NCBI RefSeq assembly: GCF_000336575.1
Contig: NZ_AOPO01000008.1
Span: 62,001 to 126,000, forward strand
Source: Vreelandella titanicae BH1
GTDB lineage: Bacteria > Pseudomonadota > Gammaproteobacteria > Pseudomonadales > Halomonadaceae
Length of the DNA stretch: 64,000 nucleotides
Direction of reading: 5' to 3'
A model generated the notes under the pieces. That model did not search any database and was not told the DNA's origin. It saw only the letters and a program-made list of their open reading frames with translations. A program made the translations under genes and the position numbers. Positions 45,092 to 55,878 of this stretch are shown one piece after another (positions within the stretch are counted from its first letter, which is position 1; every line of letters begins with the position of its first letter).

Positions 45092-45138
45092 GCATATAAG
45101 TTGGATATTAGCTGTATGAGCGTAGCAGGAGGTTGCCC

Positions 45139-45570
45139 ATGGCAATTGACACTGTAAAAGAATCCCTTAATGAGTCATCCGGGTATTTGGTTCCTGATTC
45201 ATTCGAGCGGTTTTTAGCTGATTTGAAGGGAGCTGCTCGTAAAGATCGCCACCCATTGATTAACCCGAAGTTGTTTGCCAGTGCATTGAGCATTGATATC
45301 CAAACGCTGGCCAACCAAGCACATGTTCATCGTACGACGATATCCCGTGCTCAGGGAGCGGAAAAACTTCAACGTTATCTTCGTGATGCACTTCGTGTGC
45401 TCGGCGCAGCGGCGGATATTAATGGTGACTTTCATGACGCTCTGTTTTGGTTTCGCAACGAGCCGCTTAGCGCATTTGACTATAAAACACCCGAGCAACT
45501 CGTAAGTGAAGGGCGCGCAGAAGACTTGTTGCGCTATGTTCAGGCGCTACAAGCAGGTGTAGTGGGATGA
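45139..45570 (+). CDS. Xre/MbcA/ParS-type antitoxin
   Basis: The start is ATG 45139 with AGGAGG 6 bp upstream, giving 143 residues. The protein has a central HTH-like region (LFASALSIDIQTLANQAHVH RT-TISRAQ) and the C-terminal domain that binds RES toxins (ALFWFRNEPLSAFDYKTPEQ, ending in the GRAEDLLRYVQALQAG helix). It overlaps the toxin gene by 4 bp. It represses its own promoter and blocks the toxin active site in studied relatives. Confidence 0.88.
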   Translation: MAIDTVKESLNESSGYLVPDSFERFLADLKGAARKDRHPLINPKLFASALSIDIQTLANQAHVHRTTISRAQGAEKLQRYLRDALRVLGAAADINGDFHDALFWFRNEPLSAFDYKTPEQLVSEGRAEDLLRYVQALQAGVVG

Positions 45571-46085
45571 TAGTGCTGCCGGAGCTGAAAACTCAGGCAT
45601 ACCGTGTACATGTTCCGCGCTGGGCATTTTCGCCTACTAGTGGGGCCGGAGCGAGAGAGCATGGAGGAAGGCTAAACCGAGTTGGTGTAGATGCATTATA
45701 CCTGTCGCTTGAGGAGCAAACGGCGTTAGCGGAGTACAAGCAGCTTTCTGCATTAATGCCACCTGGACTGATTGTTAGCTATACGGTCAGCGTGACGACT
45801 ATTGTCGATTTTCGATCAGGTTATAACTCGAAATGGGATAGCCTTTGGCAAGAGCTTAACTGTGACTGGCGTAAGTATTGGTTTAATCAGCGCATTGAGC
45901 CGCCTAGCTGGATATTAGGCGATATGGCGTTGGAGCAGGGGGCCAAGGGGATACTTTTTCCTTCGTTGGCAAGAGACTCAGGCACCAACCTCGTTCTCTA
46001 TACCGAAACGTTAACAGAAAACGATATGCTCGAGGTTTATGATCCCAAAGGTGATTTGCCGCACAACGCGCGCTCTTGGCAGTAA
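45567..46085 (+). CDS. RES-domain toxin
   Basis: A 172-residue RES protein with AYRVHVPRWA, GGRLNRVGVDALYLSL (Arg near residue 35), the ALAEYKQ glutamate (Glu56) and the late FPSLARDSGTNLVLY serine. Together these give the R-E-S triad. Characterised RES toxins degrade NAD+ by phosphorolysis or hydrolysis, arresting growth. Paired and translationally coupled with the Xre antitoxin. The module lies between recC and a second toxin-antitoxin pair. Confidence 0.88.
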   Translation: MIVLPELKTQAYRVHVPRWAFSPTSGAGAREHGGRLNRVGVDALYLSLEEQTALAEYKQLSALMPPGLIVSYTVSVTTIVDFRSGYNSKWDSLWQELNCDWRKYWFNQRIEPPSWILGDMALEQGAKGILFPSLARDSGTNLVLYTETLTENDMLEVYDPKGDLPHNARSWQ

Positions 46086-46179
46086 TTGTTTTTATTTTGA
46101 TCTTCTTTTAAGACAGAGGTCATGTTGTAGAGCTAGGTATCATAAGTTAATCGTTTTCCGCGATGCTCGCTAGGCCGTC

Positions 46180-46494
46180 CTAGCTGCCCGCTTCTGGCCG
46201 CGATAGCGGTTTAATAGATAGGCGCAACCCCAAGGAGTTGGCTACTTTGCTAATGGTCGAAAAAGCCGGGTTTCCTTCCCCCGATAGGGCTTTGTAAAGC
46301 CCTTCTCGGCTCATTCCAACGTCTTTGGCGAGTTGGCTCATGTTGCGAGCACGAGCGATATCACCAAGTGCGGCGGCAAGAAGGGCTGTATCATTTTCCT
46401 CCATCACTGCATCAAGATAGGCCGCAATATCCTCCTCAGTTTGAAGGTAATCAGCAGTATCGTAGTGACTGAAAGTGACATTAGGAACGGTCAT
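46180..46494 (-). CDS. HigA-like antitoxin
   Basis: The start at ATG 46494 gives 104 residues beginning MTVPNVTFSHYDTADYLQTE. The middle and C-terminal HTH (ARARNMSQLAKDVGMSREGL, then YKALSGEGNPAFSTISKVAN) is that of the addiction-module antidote family often called HigA/DinJ-like antidote proteins. It follows its toxin gene, separated by 4 bp, in toxin-first order typical of this family. Confidence 0.85.
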   Translation of the reverse strand: MTVPNVTFSHYDTADYLQTEEDIAAYLDAVMEENDTALLAAALGDIARARNMSQLAKDVGMSREGLYKALSGEGNPAFSTISKVANSLGLRLSIKPLSRPEAGS

Positions 46495-46498
46495 GGTG

Positions 46499-46795
46499 TT
46501 ACTCCTTCCATTGCGCGGCAATGGCTTTGGCTAGTTCGATATCGTGGGATTGGGTGGCTTTATCACCACCGCACAGCAGAACCACGATTACTGGCCCTTT
46601 GGTAATATAATAGGCGCGGTAGCCTGGCCCATAAGGAATTCGCAGTTCAGAAACGCCTTTACCGACCGGCTTCACATCTCCAGGGTTGCCCAGACTCAAA
46701 CGTCGGATGCGGGCTTCAACCTTGGCGCGGGCACGGATATCGCGAAGCTCGCGTAGCCATCTATCGAAGACATCGGTTTTAATCAACTCGATCAT
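46499..46795 (-). CDS. RelE/HigB-like toxin
   Basis: The start at ATG 46795 gives 98 residues (MIELIKTDVFDRWLRELRDI). The pattern RAKVEARIRRLSLGNPGDVK, ELRIPYGPGYRAYYI and VVLLCGGDKATQSHDIELAK is that of the phage-derived Gp49/HigB-like addiction toxins. These are mRNA interferases in studied members. A longer in-frame start at 46858 overlaps the promoter and is not preferred. Confidence 0.85.
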   Translation of the reverse strand: MIELIKTDVFDRWLRELRDIRARAKVEARIRRLSLGNPGDVKPVGKGVSELRIPYGPGYRAYYITKGPVIVVLLCGGDKATQSHDIELAKAIAAQWKE

Positions 46796-46802
46796 GGTGA
46801 TA

Positions 46803-46842
46803 ACTATAGTTGGCAGTTCTGAGAGTGTCAACTTTGGTTGAC
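46803..46842 (-). promoter_or_regulatory. Promoter and operator of the RelE/HigA module
   Basis: On the minus strand TTGACA (46826-46831) and TATAGT (46803-46808) are spaced by 17 bp, a near-consensus sigma-70 promoter just before the toxin start. The perfect inverted repeat GTCAAC-TTTG-GTTGAC (46827-46842) overlaps the -35 box, a natural site for autorepression by the antitoxin. Confidence 0.7.
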
Positions 46843-46967
46843 GTCTAATCAAAAGCAAAGAAACGATGGGGGGAACGCTATGGTGTCAGAAGTTAATCAT
46901 CTTGCGGGATGCGATATATATCGCCAAGCTATGCGGATACCGTGAACAACGCTAAGAGAGATTTCTA

Positions 46968-48650
<1,683 letters not shown>

Positions 48651-48702
48651 TCCGTGTTGTCGTTATGAGCGTATCCTCATGAGCACGCTGTCATAAAGAA
48701 TT

Positions 48703-48741
48703 AAAGCGTAAGGCTTAGTATAAAAGCCTTGCGCTTTTTTA
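48703..48741 (+). terminator. Rho-independent terminator of ilvD
   Basis: AAAGCGTAAGGCTT pairs with AAGCCTTGCGCTTT around a 7-9 nt loop and runs into TTTTTT. It sits 50 bp after the ilvD stop. Confidence 0.85.
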
Positions 48742-48762
48742 TTGGAATAACAGGTGGCCGAA

Positions 48763-49956
48763 ATGGTGGAGCAAACGCAGGCACGTGGGCGCATAGGTGA
48801 GGTGTTTTGGGTATTTTTAGCACTCGGCTTAACGTCCTTTGGCGGCCCGGTAGCGCACCTGGGGTATTTTCGCACGGCCTTTGTGGAACGGCGCCAGTGG
48901 CTCTCTGAGCAGGCCTACGCTGATCTAGTGGCGCTGTGTCAGTTCTTACCGGGGCCCGCTAGCAGCCAGGTGGGCTTTGCTCTTGGCCTATTGCGCGCGG
49001 GGCCTTGGGGGGCTGCCATGGCGTGGCTGGCGTTTACACTGCCCTCGGCGATTATCCTGGTGCTATTTGCGTTTGGCGCGGCGGTGCTGGATGGCCCTAT
49101 TGGCAGTGGCATTATCCATGGCTTAAAAGTGGTGGCGGTGGCGATTGTTGCCCACGCGGTGTGGGGCATGGCGCGTAATCTCTGCCCGGATAAAACCCGC
49201 ACGGGAATCGCGCTTGCGGCGGTATTGACGGTGGTGCTGGTCAGTGGCCCACTGGGTCAGGTGTCGGCGATTGTGTTGGGGGGCTTAGCCGGGCTAACAC
49301 TGTGTCGCGATAGCGCTGTCGCTACGGCAAGTGAGTCGCTGCATTTTCCGGTGACGCGTAAGGCAGGCATGGTGGCGCTGGGGGTATTCGCAGGGCTGTT
49401 GATTCTGCTGCCGTTATTGGCGGGGATGGCGGTTTGGCTGGATATCGCCGATGCGTTTTACCGTTCAGGCGCATTAGTGTTTGGTGGCGGGCACGTAGTG
49501 CTTCCGCTGTTGGAAGCGGAAGTGGTGCAGTCGGGTTGGCTTACGTCGGATGAGTTTTTGGCTGGTTACGGTGCCGCCCAGGCGGTACCGGGGCCGCTGT
49601 TTACGTTTGCGGCTTACTTAGGCGCGCTGCTGCCCGGTATCAATGGTTTAGTCGGTGCTTTGCTGGCGCTGCTGGCAATCTTTATCCCCGGCTTTTTGCT
49701 GTTAGTGGGCGTGCTGCCGTTTTGGAATCAATTTTGTCAGTGGGGCAGTGCCCAGGCGCTAATGCGCGGTGCCAATGCGGCGGTGGTAGGCATTTTAGGC
49801 GCGGCGCTTTATCAGCCGGTGTGGACGAGTGCGATCATTGGTGCAGAAGAGTTTTCGCTGGCGCTTACCGGTTTCTTGCTATTAACCGTATGGAAGCTGC
49901 CCGCTTGGGTCGTGGTGGTGGTTGTAGCGTTTGGGGGGATTGCGATTGCGCCATGA
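48763..49956 (+). CDS. chrA: CHR-family chromate ion transporter
   Basis: The 397-400 residue membrane protein has the two CHR domains in tandem: LGLTSFGGPVAHLGYFRTAF with QFLPGPASSQVGFALG in the first, and VFGGGHVVLPLLEAEVV with AAQAVPGPLFTFAAYLG in the second. Members export chromate. The start is either GTG 48754 or ATG 48763. No chrB regulator is adjacent. Confidence 0.88.
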   Translation: MVEQTQARGRIGEVFWVFLALGLTSFGGPVAHLGYFRTAFVERRQWLSEQAYADLVALCQFLPGPASSQVGFALGLLRAGPWGAAMAWLAFTLPSAIILVLFAFGAAVLDGPIGSGIIHGLKVVAVAIVAHAVWGMARNLCPDKTRTGIALAAVLTVVLVSGPLGQVSAIVLGGLAGLTLCRDSAVATASESLHFPVTRKAGMVALGVFAGLLILLPLLAGMAVWLDIADAFYRSGALVFGGGHVVLPLLEAEVVQSGWLTSDEFLAGYGAAQAVPGPLFTFAAYLGALLPGINGLVGALLALLAIFIPGFLLLVGVLPFWNQFCQWGSAQALMRGANAAVVGILGAALYQPVWTSAIIGAEEFSLALTGFLLLTVWKLPAWVVVVVVAFGGIAIAP

Positions 49957-50082
49957 GCCGTCATTACGAACGAAGTGAAGTAATCTCGGGATTGGTGTAA
50001 GTGTGAAAAAAACTTTCTTGGCAGACCGCCGGGAGGCGGCCTGCGTGGAGTGGAGAAGTGGGAACAGCAGAAAAAGTGTCTG

Positions 50083-50355
50083 CTATGGCGCCTCCAGCTC
50101 TAAGGTGCGACGTAGGGCGTGAAGTTCATCCACTCCCAGATGCTCAAGCCTTCCGGCGAGCAGGTCGCTGATTTTCTGAACGGGAAGTCCTGCCCGGCGG
50201 GCAATTTCTCGGCTTCCTAGGTCTGATACGGCGATCAGACGCGTGATAATACGCATTAATCGCGTACGTTTTTCAAGTTCCCTGACGTCGAGGTCAGGGC
50301 TGCTTCGCGGAGGATCAAGCTGTTCCGCAGTGGCAGTTGCGCGTGCCGTGCTCAT
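50083..50355 (-). CDS. Small Xre-like helix-turn-helix protein
   Basis: A 90-residue protein with a C-terminal HTH (RLIAVSDLGSREIARRAGLP then VQKISDLLAGRLEHLGVDEL) like the DNA-binding half of HigA-type antitoxins. The N-terminal 30 residues are low-complexity. No toxin gene is next to it, so it is an orphan regulator. An imperfect hairpin at 50022-50043 lies downstream and may terminate it. Confidence 0.65.
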   Translation of the reverse strand: MSTARATATAEQLDPPRSSPDLDVRELEKRTRLMRIITRLIAVSDLGSREIARRAGLPVQKISDLLAGRLEHLGVDELHALRRTLELEAP

Positions 50356-50574
50356 GTGGCTCCATCAGTCTGAAATGACAAACACACAATGCCGCCAACC
50401 GGTGCGCATTTCAATGCCTATTTTGATGAAAATTTCACGACCTCGGCAACGCCCGCAAACGGGCTAGCTCTGGTAGACTATTCGCCTTCCTATTTTGATG
50501 TGTGCCTGACCCGGCGCACGCTGTTTTTTAATTTAGTTTCGCTTTTTATAGGCCGTTGGGCCGAGGAGTTTTGC

Positions 50575-51090
50575 ATGTCGTCGAACAGCGCACCCAAGGT
50601 GGGCGTGATCATGGGATCCAAGTCCGACTGGCCAGTCATGGAGCACGCTGTTTCCATGCTGGAGCGTTTGGGCGTGGCTTATGAAACTCGCGTGGTGTCA
50701 GCACACCGTACACCTGACCTGCTGTTTGACTATGCCAAGAGCGCTGCCGAGCGCGGTTTGCAGGTAATTGTGGCAGGCGCGGGCGGTGCTGCTCACTTGC
50801 CAGGTATGGTGGCCTCGCAAACGCCACTACCGGTACTGGGTGTGCCGGTGGAGTCGAAAGCGCTAAAAGGTTTGGATTCGCTGCTCTCCATTGCGCAGAT
50901 GCCCGGCGGCATCGCAGTGGGCACCCTGGCGATTGGTAAAGCGGGCGCGACTAACGCTGGTTTGTTAGCAGCGCAGATCGTTGGCCTGCAAGATGCGACC
51001 GTACGCAGCGCGGTTGAAGCGTTTCGCGCCGAGCAGACTCAGAAAGTTCTCGACAACCCTGACCCGCGCCCCGAGCCGGAAGCGGAATAA
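50575..51090 (+). CDS. purE: N5-carboxyaminoimidazole ribonucleotide mutase
   Basis: The start at ATG 50575 has GAGGAG upstream and gives 171 residues, the normal PurE length. An upstream in-frame extension to 50389 is not supported. Signature segments are [40 protein letters not shown] and the [19 protein letters not shown] stretch. It isomerises N5-CAIR to CAIR in purine synthesis, working with PurK encoded 12 bp later. Confidence 0.95.
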   Translation: MSSNSAPKVGVIMGSKSDWPVMEHAVSMLERLGVAYETRVVSAHRTPDLLFDYAKSAAERGLQVIVAGAGGAAHLPGMVASQTPLPVLGVPVESKALKGLDSLLSIAQMPGGIAVGTLAIGKAGATNAGLLAAQIVGLQDATVRSAVEAFRAEQTQKVLDNPDPRPEPEAE

Positions 51091-51101
51091 GGAGTCTGGC
51101 T

Positions 51102-52241
51102 ATGAACTCTGGTATTGCAAAAAACATTGGCGTACTGGGTGCAGGTCAATTAGGCCGCATGTTGGCGCTAGCGGGTTATCCGCTGGGTAATCGTTTCACT
51201 TTTTTAGATACTACGGGTAATCCCAGTGCTGGAATTGGCGATGTAATTGTCGATCCTAATAACCAGCACCTGGCTGAGTTTTTGGCCAAGGTTGATGTAG
51301 TGACCTACGAGTTCGAACACCTGCCCGTTCAACTGTTGCGCGAAATTGAGCAGCACAAGCCGGTTTATCCCAGCAGTCGTGCCATTGAAGTGTGCCAGAA
51401 CCGGGTCGAAGAGAAGACACTGTTTGATCGTCTAGGCATTCCGACCCCTGCTTACCGGGTAGTGCAGAGCGCCGAGCAGCTTGAAGCCGCCGCCCGTGAG
51501 TTGGGTTGCCCGGTGGTGGCAAAATCGGTCACTGAAGGCTACGACGGTAAAGGCCAGGCCGTCTTGAAACAGCCTGAGCAGGCTGGCGAGGCGTGGAGCG
51601 CAATTGGCCATTCGCAGTTGGTCGTTGAGGCCTTCGTCGACTTCGTGCGTGAAGTCTCGATGATTGCCGTGCGCGGTCGTGATGGTGAGGTGGTGTTCTA
51701 CCCCATGGCCGAGAACCAGCATGTGGATGGCATCCTGCGCTACTCCGTGGCGCCGCTGCCGGATCTGGACGCCAGCGTTCAGCAAACCGCTGATGGCTAT
51801 ATTCGTGCGTTGTTGGATGAGCTGGATTACGTGGGCGTGCTGGCGCTAGAGCTGTTTCAAACCCGCGATGGCAGCCTGCTCGCCAACGAAATGGCGCCCC
51901 GGGTGCATAACTCCGGCCACTGGACGATGGATGGCGCGGTGACCAGCCAGTTCGAAAACCACCTGCGCGCGATACAGGGCTTGCCCTTAGGCGATACCCA
52001 GGCGATTGCCCCCACCTGCATGATTAACGTGATTGGCCGTGAAGGCGATAACGCGGCGATTCTAGCGCTTGCTAATACGCACCTGCATCGCTACGACAAA
52101 GCTGAGCGCGCTGGTCGTAAGCTCGCCCACGTCAATATTCTCGCGCCCAACCATGCCGAACTGTTGGAAAAAGTTAACGCCTGTAGTGCGTTACTGCCGG
52201 AGGCGCCGCCGCCACAGCTAAGCTTTACCATCAAACAGTAG
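51102..52241 (+). CDS. purK: N5-carboxyaminoimidazole ribonucleotide synthase
   Basis: This 379-residue ATP-grasp enzyme has GVLGAGQLGRMLALAGYPLG at the N-terminus. It continues with GCPVVAKSVTEGYDGKGQAV (ATP-binding loop), EVSMIAVRGRDG and the NEMAPRVHNSGHWTMDGA segment. It carboxylates AIR using ATP and bicarbonate and hands N5-CAIR to PurE. Co-transcribed with purE and ended by a terminator. Confidence 0.95.
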   Translation: MNSGIAKNIGVLGAGQLGRMLALAGYPLGNRFTFLDTTGNPSAGIGDVIVDPNNQHLAEFLAKVDVVTYEFEHLPVQLLREIEQHKPVYPSSRAIEVCQNRVEEKTLFDRLGIPTPAYRVVQSAEQLEAAARELGCPVVAKSVTEGYDGKGQAVLKQPEQAGEAWSAIGHSQLVVEAFVDFVREVSMIAVRGRDGEVVFYPMAENQHVDGILRYSVAPLPDLDASVQQTADGYIRALLDELDYVGVLALELFQTRDGSLLANEMAPRVHNSGHWTMDGAVTSQFENHLRAIQGLPLGDTQAIAPTCMINVIGREGDNAAILALANTHLHRYDKAERAGRKLAHVNILAPNHAELLEKVNACSALLPEAPPPQLSFTIKQ

Positions 52242-52248
52242 TTTCTAC

Positions 52249-52278
52249 AGCCGCCTGCTTAGCTCAGGCGGCTTTTTT
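52249..52278 (+). terminator. Rho-independent terminator of purEK
   Basis: AGCCGCCTG and CAGGCGGCT form a perfect 9-bp stem with a 7-nt loop followed by TTTTT, starting 8 bp after purK. Confidence 0.9.
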
Positions 52279-52404
52279 CTACCAATGTTGTCCAATCATG
52301 CAACTTTTATCGCTAAAAGTGACTAAATGCGCTAAAAAGGAGCCACAACAAAAAATCAGCTAATTATGCTGATCTTAATAGCGACTTTTAGGCGGATAGT
52401 TAGT

Positions 52405-53979
52405 ATGCCTCACTCTTCAACTACTGGGTCTGCCCCTGGGCTGCGCAGTGGTTTCCATCGCGACCACCATGTCACTGTAAAGCGCCTGCATAGCGAAAAA
52501 GTACGTCTGCTGTACGACAACCTTTGGCAACCGGTGCTAAGCAGTGTGTTGGCAGGCATGCTGCTAGTCGCAGCCATGTGGCCAGTGGTCGCAAGCTGGG
52601 TACTGCTTACCTGGCTCGCAGTATTGACCTTTGTTTCGTTCGCTCGCCTTGCCTTGGCCTACTATTTTCGCCGCTTACCGGCACAGCAACAGCAGCGCCG
52701 CCGCTGGCTATACCGGTTTAGCGCCGGGGCAGTTTTAGCTGGCTGTGTCTGGGGAGTCGGCGGGGTCGTTCTGTTTACTGGCGAAAATCACGGTCAGGTG
52801 GCTGCGCTTTCGATTGTATTGGCGGGCATTGCTGCCGGTGGTGTCACAACGCTTTCGGCCGTTTGGTGGGTGGCACTCGGTTTTGTGCTGCCGATTTTGC
52901 TTCCCCTGCTAGTGCAGTTTTTACTATTAGGTTCACCGCTGGCAGTTTTAATTGGTGCCATGCTTAGCCTGTTTCTTGGCCTGATTGTTACCACTAGTCG
53001 ACGTTTAAGCAGAATTATTCACGATAACATTGCCCTGCGGGTGAATATGTCGGCCCGGGAGGCGCAGTTGCAAGAGAGCGAAAATCGCTACCGCTCTATC
53101 TTTCAACGCTCGCCGTTGGGAGTGCTGCATTTTGATAGCCAGGGTTTCATCACTGATTGTAATAGTAAGCTGTTGGAGATACTGGACGTTAACCGCGCTC
53201 AGTTGCTCGGCTATAAGATGCTATCCAGCTCGGCGAATCCAGAGGTTGCCAAGGCCGTGCGCAATGCCCTCGCTAAAGGAACTGGCTATTATGAGGGAAC
53301 TTACTATTTGCCCAAAGCGAGCGCAGGCACCCCGCTACGGGCATTCTTCAACGGTGTGCATAGTGCCAGTAATGAGATGGTCGGCGGCGTAGCCATTATT
53401 GAAGATTTCACCGAGCGTAAGCGTGCTGAGGCGATCATTTACCGTCAGGCTTTTTATGACTCTCTCACCGATCTACCCAATCGGCGGCTGTTTATCGAGC
53501 GTTTGGCAACTCTTTGCGATGAGAAACAAACAGAGCCTCAGAGCGGGTTACTGATGTTTTTGGATATGGATCGCTTTAAGTTGATTAATGACACTTTGGG
53601 ACATGCAGCGGGCGATAATCTACTAGTGCAAGTGGCTCGCCGCCTTGAAAGCTGCTTGAACGGGGAGGATATGGCTGCTCGTCTCAGCGGGGATGAGTTT
53701 GTGCTAATGGCCCTGCTTGGCGAGGGGGCAGATGAGACCCTGGAGGCGCGTGCTGAGACTTATATGCTTAAGGTTCAGCAGGCTCTCTCTCAGCCTTACC
53801 GACTGGCAAGTAACGATACCAACGTAACGCCCAGCATAGGCTATACCTGCTTCACAACCGTCGCTTGCGATTACGAAGAAGTACTTAAACAAGCGGATAT
53901 TGCGATGTATCGTGCAAAAACAGAAGGCCGGGCGCAGCTTTGCCGCTACCAGCCCTGGATGCGCGATAAAATGCAGTGA
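52405..53979 (+). CDS. Membrane PAS-GGDEF protein, probable diguanylate cyclase
   Basis: I prefer ATG 52405 (MPHSSTTGSAPGL), though ATG 52366 is in frame. The product is about 524 residues: five to six membrane helices (residues ~35-200), a PAS domain (ENRYRSIFQRSPLGVLHFDS ...), then a GGDEF domain (DSLTDLPNRRLFIERL, FLDMDRFKLINDTLGHAAGD, ARLSGDEFVLM). The active-site motif reads SGDEF rather than GGDEF, a substitution seen in some active enzymes. It ends in the usual ADIAMYRAKTEGR. No EAL domain, so synthesis of c-di-GMP is the expected role. Confidence 0.85.
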   Translation: MPHSSTTGSAPGLRSGFHRDHHVTVKRLHSEKVRLLYDNLWQPVLSSVLAGMLLVAAMWPVVASWVLLTWLAVLTFVSFARLALAYYFRRLPAQQQQRRRWLYRFSAGAVLAGCVWGVGGVVLFTGENHGQVAALSIVLAGIAAGGVTTLSAVWWVALGFVLPILLPLLVQFLLLGSPLAVLIGAMLSLFLGLIVTTSRRLSRIIHDNIALRVNMSAREAQLQESENRYRSIFQRSPLGVLHFDSQGFITDCNSKLLEILDVNRAQLLGYKMLSSSANPEVAKAVRNALAKGTGYYEGTYYLPKASAGTPLRAFFNGVHSASNEMVGGVAIIEDFTERKRAEAIIYRQAFYDSLTDLPNRRLFIERLATLCDEKQTEPQSGLLMFLDMDRFKLINDTLGHAAGDNLLVQVARRLESCLNGEDMAARLSGDEFVLMALLGEGADETLEARAETYMLKVQQALSQPYRLASNDTNVTPSIGYTCFTTVACDYEEVLKQADIAMYRAKTEGRAQLCRYQPWMRDKMQ

Positions 53980-53988
53980 TCCGAACGC

Positions 53989-54792
53989 TTAAGCCAATTG
54001 ACCGATTAGCAGCACCCATAAAGCGATTAACGCAAAGTGGCCGGGGTACCACGCTAACCATAAACGTCGCGGCATCACTAAGTAGACGGGGGGGATTCGT
54101 TGCGCTGCACCTGCAGCAAGTACCAGCACGATGAGGCACGTACCTACAGTAAACGATTTGGCCATGTCAGAGGCATTCATTTGCCCGGCAATCCAGAGTG
54201 CTGGAAATGCCGCTAGGCCTGCCCATAGGCGCGCTTGGAAATGGCTCTCAGTTTGGCTCAAGGCGTGCATCGCGAACATTAATAGCGGAATCAGCAGCAG
54301 CCCGTTGTGCCCGTACTCCACCCAAAAACCGAGCAGATACCACACGGTCACACCTACCGCTGCACCGGCTAACAACCAGGGCAAACCTAACGTTTGCTGC
54401 TGGTAGTGCTGCCAGCCTTGGCGCACTAGCGCACCTAAGGTTAAACCACTGGCCAGGGTAAAGCAGACGTTGAGGATAAATGCGTCTGATGCGCGTGGCA
54501 TCATCATGTAGGGGAGTTGGGCAACCAAGCCGATAATTAGAATTCGGCGCGAGTAGCGCAGTGGGTTGCGGGTATTAAACAGGCCGTGCCAGGCCACCAT
54601 GGCGGCAAACAGCGGGAAGGCGATACGGCCAATGGAAGACCCGGCCCAGCTTAGATCCCAATCGCCGGGCAGCACATAGCGAGTGAGGTGATCCACGGTC
54701 ATGGTGATCAGGGCCAGCCACTGCCCCCAGCCGGTCCAGTGAGAAGAGAGGCGAGGTAGCGTGCCTGCATGTGGGCTAGTCGGGTGAGCCAT
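53989..54792 (-). CDS. TraX-family membrane protein
   Basis: A 267-residue polytopic protein (about eight helices) with LALITMTVDHLTRYVLPGDW and the GRIAFPLFAAMVAWHGLFNT segment of TraX-type acyltransferase-like proteins. TraX N-acetylates F pilin on the F plasmid, but chromosomal homologues without conjugation genes, as here, have no assigned role. GGAGG lies just before the ATG. It is convergent with the GGDEF gene. Confidence 0.8.
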   Translation of the reverse strand: MAHPTSPHAGTLPRLSSHWTGWGQWLALITMTVDHLTRYVLPGDWDLSWAGSSIGRIAFPLFAAMVAWHGLFNTRNPLRYSRRILIIGLVAQLPYMMMPRASDAFILNVCFTLASGLTLGALVRQGWQHYQQQTLGLPWLLAGAAVGVTVWYLLGFWVEYGHNGLLLIPLLMFAMHALSQTESHFQARLWAGLAAFPALWIAGQMNASDMAKSFTVGTCLIVLVLAAGAAQRIPPVYLVMPRRLWLAWYPGHFALIALWVLLIGQLA

Positions 54793-54911
54793 AAAACCTC
54801 CGTGTTGAACATGCGCGATGATACAGAGACAGAGGTAGCTTTACCTAGTTCACTGAATTTTCAGCGTTAGGTAGAAACGCATCACCCCGGCGGTTGCCGG
54901 GGTGATGGACA

Positions 54912-55095
54912 CTAGGGCCTGTTGACGTTTCATCGCGAACCGCTTTGCGGGGCAACCCGAAGGGCTGGGCCCGTTTTTATCCGCGGCGGCGTTAGTCGTC
55001 GTTCATTTGGAACCACCAAACTTCTCTCCTCCTGCCTTGCCGCGAATAAAAACGGGCTCCAGCGCGGCCGCGAGTGAAACGTCAACAGGCCCTAG
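54912..55095. repeat. 184-bp nested palindromic element
   Basis: Perfect 21-bp inverted ends (beginning CTAGGGCCTGTTGACG at 54912-54932, matched at 55075-55095) enclose a second inverted pair. GCCCGTTTTTATCCGCGGC, near 54968-54986, is matched with one mismatch by GCCGCGAATAAAAACGGGC near 55040-55060. No coding potential. It looks like a non-autonomous palindromic repeat, a MITE or REP-type unit, at the end of the ABC transporter operon. Confidence 0.7.
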
Positions 55096-55110
55096 GGCTT
55101 GCTGTGATGC

Positions 55111-55878
55111 TTACTCTTGCCCACCGAAATAACGGTTGTAGATCTCGTCGTAAGTGCCGTCTTCTTTCACTTCAGCCAGGGCTTCGTTGAACTGCTCAGC
55201 GAGTGCTTCGTCGCGTTGACGGAACGCGATACCAAAGCCATCACCAAAATACTCTTTAGGTTCGGTGAGCATCTCGCCGACAACAACGTAGTTGCCTTCT
55301 TCGCTATCCAGTAACGTGGACTTACCGACCGGGTAATCGAGGAACAAGATGTCCAAACGCTCGGACTCCATGTCCAGCACCATGTCATCGGCGGTAGAAT
55401 AGCGGTTGATGTCGGCGACATCGCCATACATGTCGGTGACGTAATTGTCCTGCAGAGTGCCGCGCTGAACGCCGATGGTCATGCCGGCGAGCGACTCTTC
55501 ATTGGTTGCATCAAGGTCGGTGCCTTCAGGAGCAAACCAGGCGGACGGTGGGGTGATGTAGGGGTCAGAGAACAGCACTTGCTCGCGACGGTCATCATTG
55601 ATCGTCATGGAGGACATAATAGCGTCGTATTTACGTGCCATGAGACCCGGGATAATGCCGTCCCAGCCCTGTACAACCCATTCACATTCAACACCGATAC
55701 GCTCACAGAGGGCGTTGCCCAGGTCGATATCAAAGCCGGTCAGCTCGCCATCCGGCGTGCGATATTCCATCGGCTCGTAAGGCACATCAACCCCGATACG
55801 TAGTTGGTCTTCTTGCGCCTGGGCGGCGCTTGCTGCAACGGCTAAGCCTAGCAGTGAGACAGACAGCAGTTTTTTCAT
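55111..55878 (-). CDS. Periplasmic basic amino acid binding protein
   Basis: This 255-residue protein has a clear signal peptide (MKKLLSVSLLGLAVAASAAQ-AQ). It is followed by the family 3 solute-binding signature (LRIGVDVPYEPMEYRTPDGE, LTGFDIDLGNALCERIGVEC) and the KYDAIMSSMTINDDRREQVL segment. It resembles HisJ/ArgT/AotJ proteins for arginine, lysine, ornithine or histidine. It is the last gene of the ABC operon. astE nearby favours arginine/ornithine. Confidence 0.88.
   Translation of the reverse strand: MKKLLSVSLLGLAVAASAAQAQEDQLRIGVDVPYEPMEYRTPDGELTGFDIDLGNALCERIGVECEWVVQGWDGIIPGLMARKYDAIMSSMTINDDRREQVLFSDPYITPPSAWFAPEGTDLDATNEESLAGMTIGVQRGTLQDNYVTDMYGDVADINRYSTADDMVLDMESERLDILFLDYPVGKSTLLDSEEGNYVVVGEMLTEPKEYFGDGFGIAFRQRDEALAEQFNEALAEVKEDGTYDEIYNRYFGGQE

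Noticed and set aside
49960..50045. Possible dispersed repeat after chrA (GAACGAAGTGAAGTAATC)
   Set aside because: It resembles common intergenic repeats, but only one copy is visible here, so it cannot be supported as a repeat from this window.
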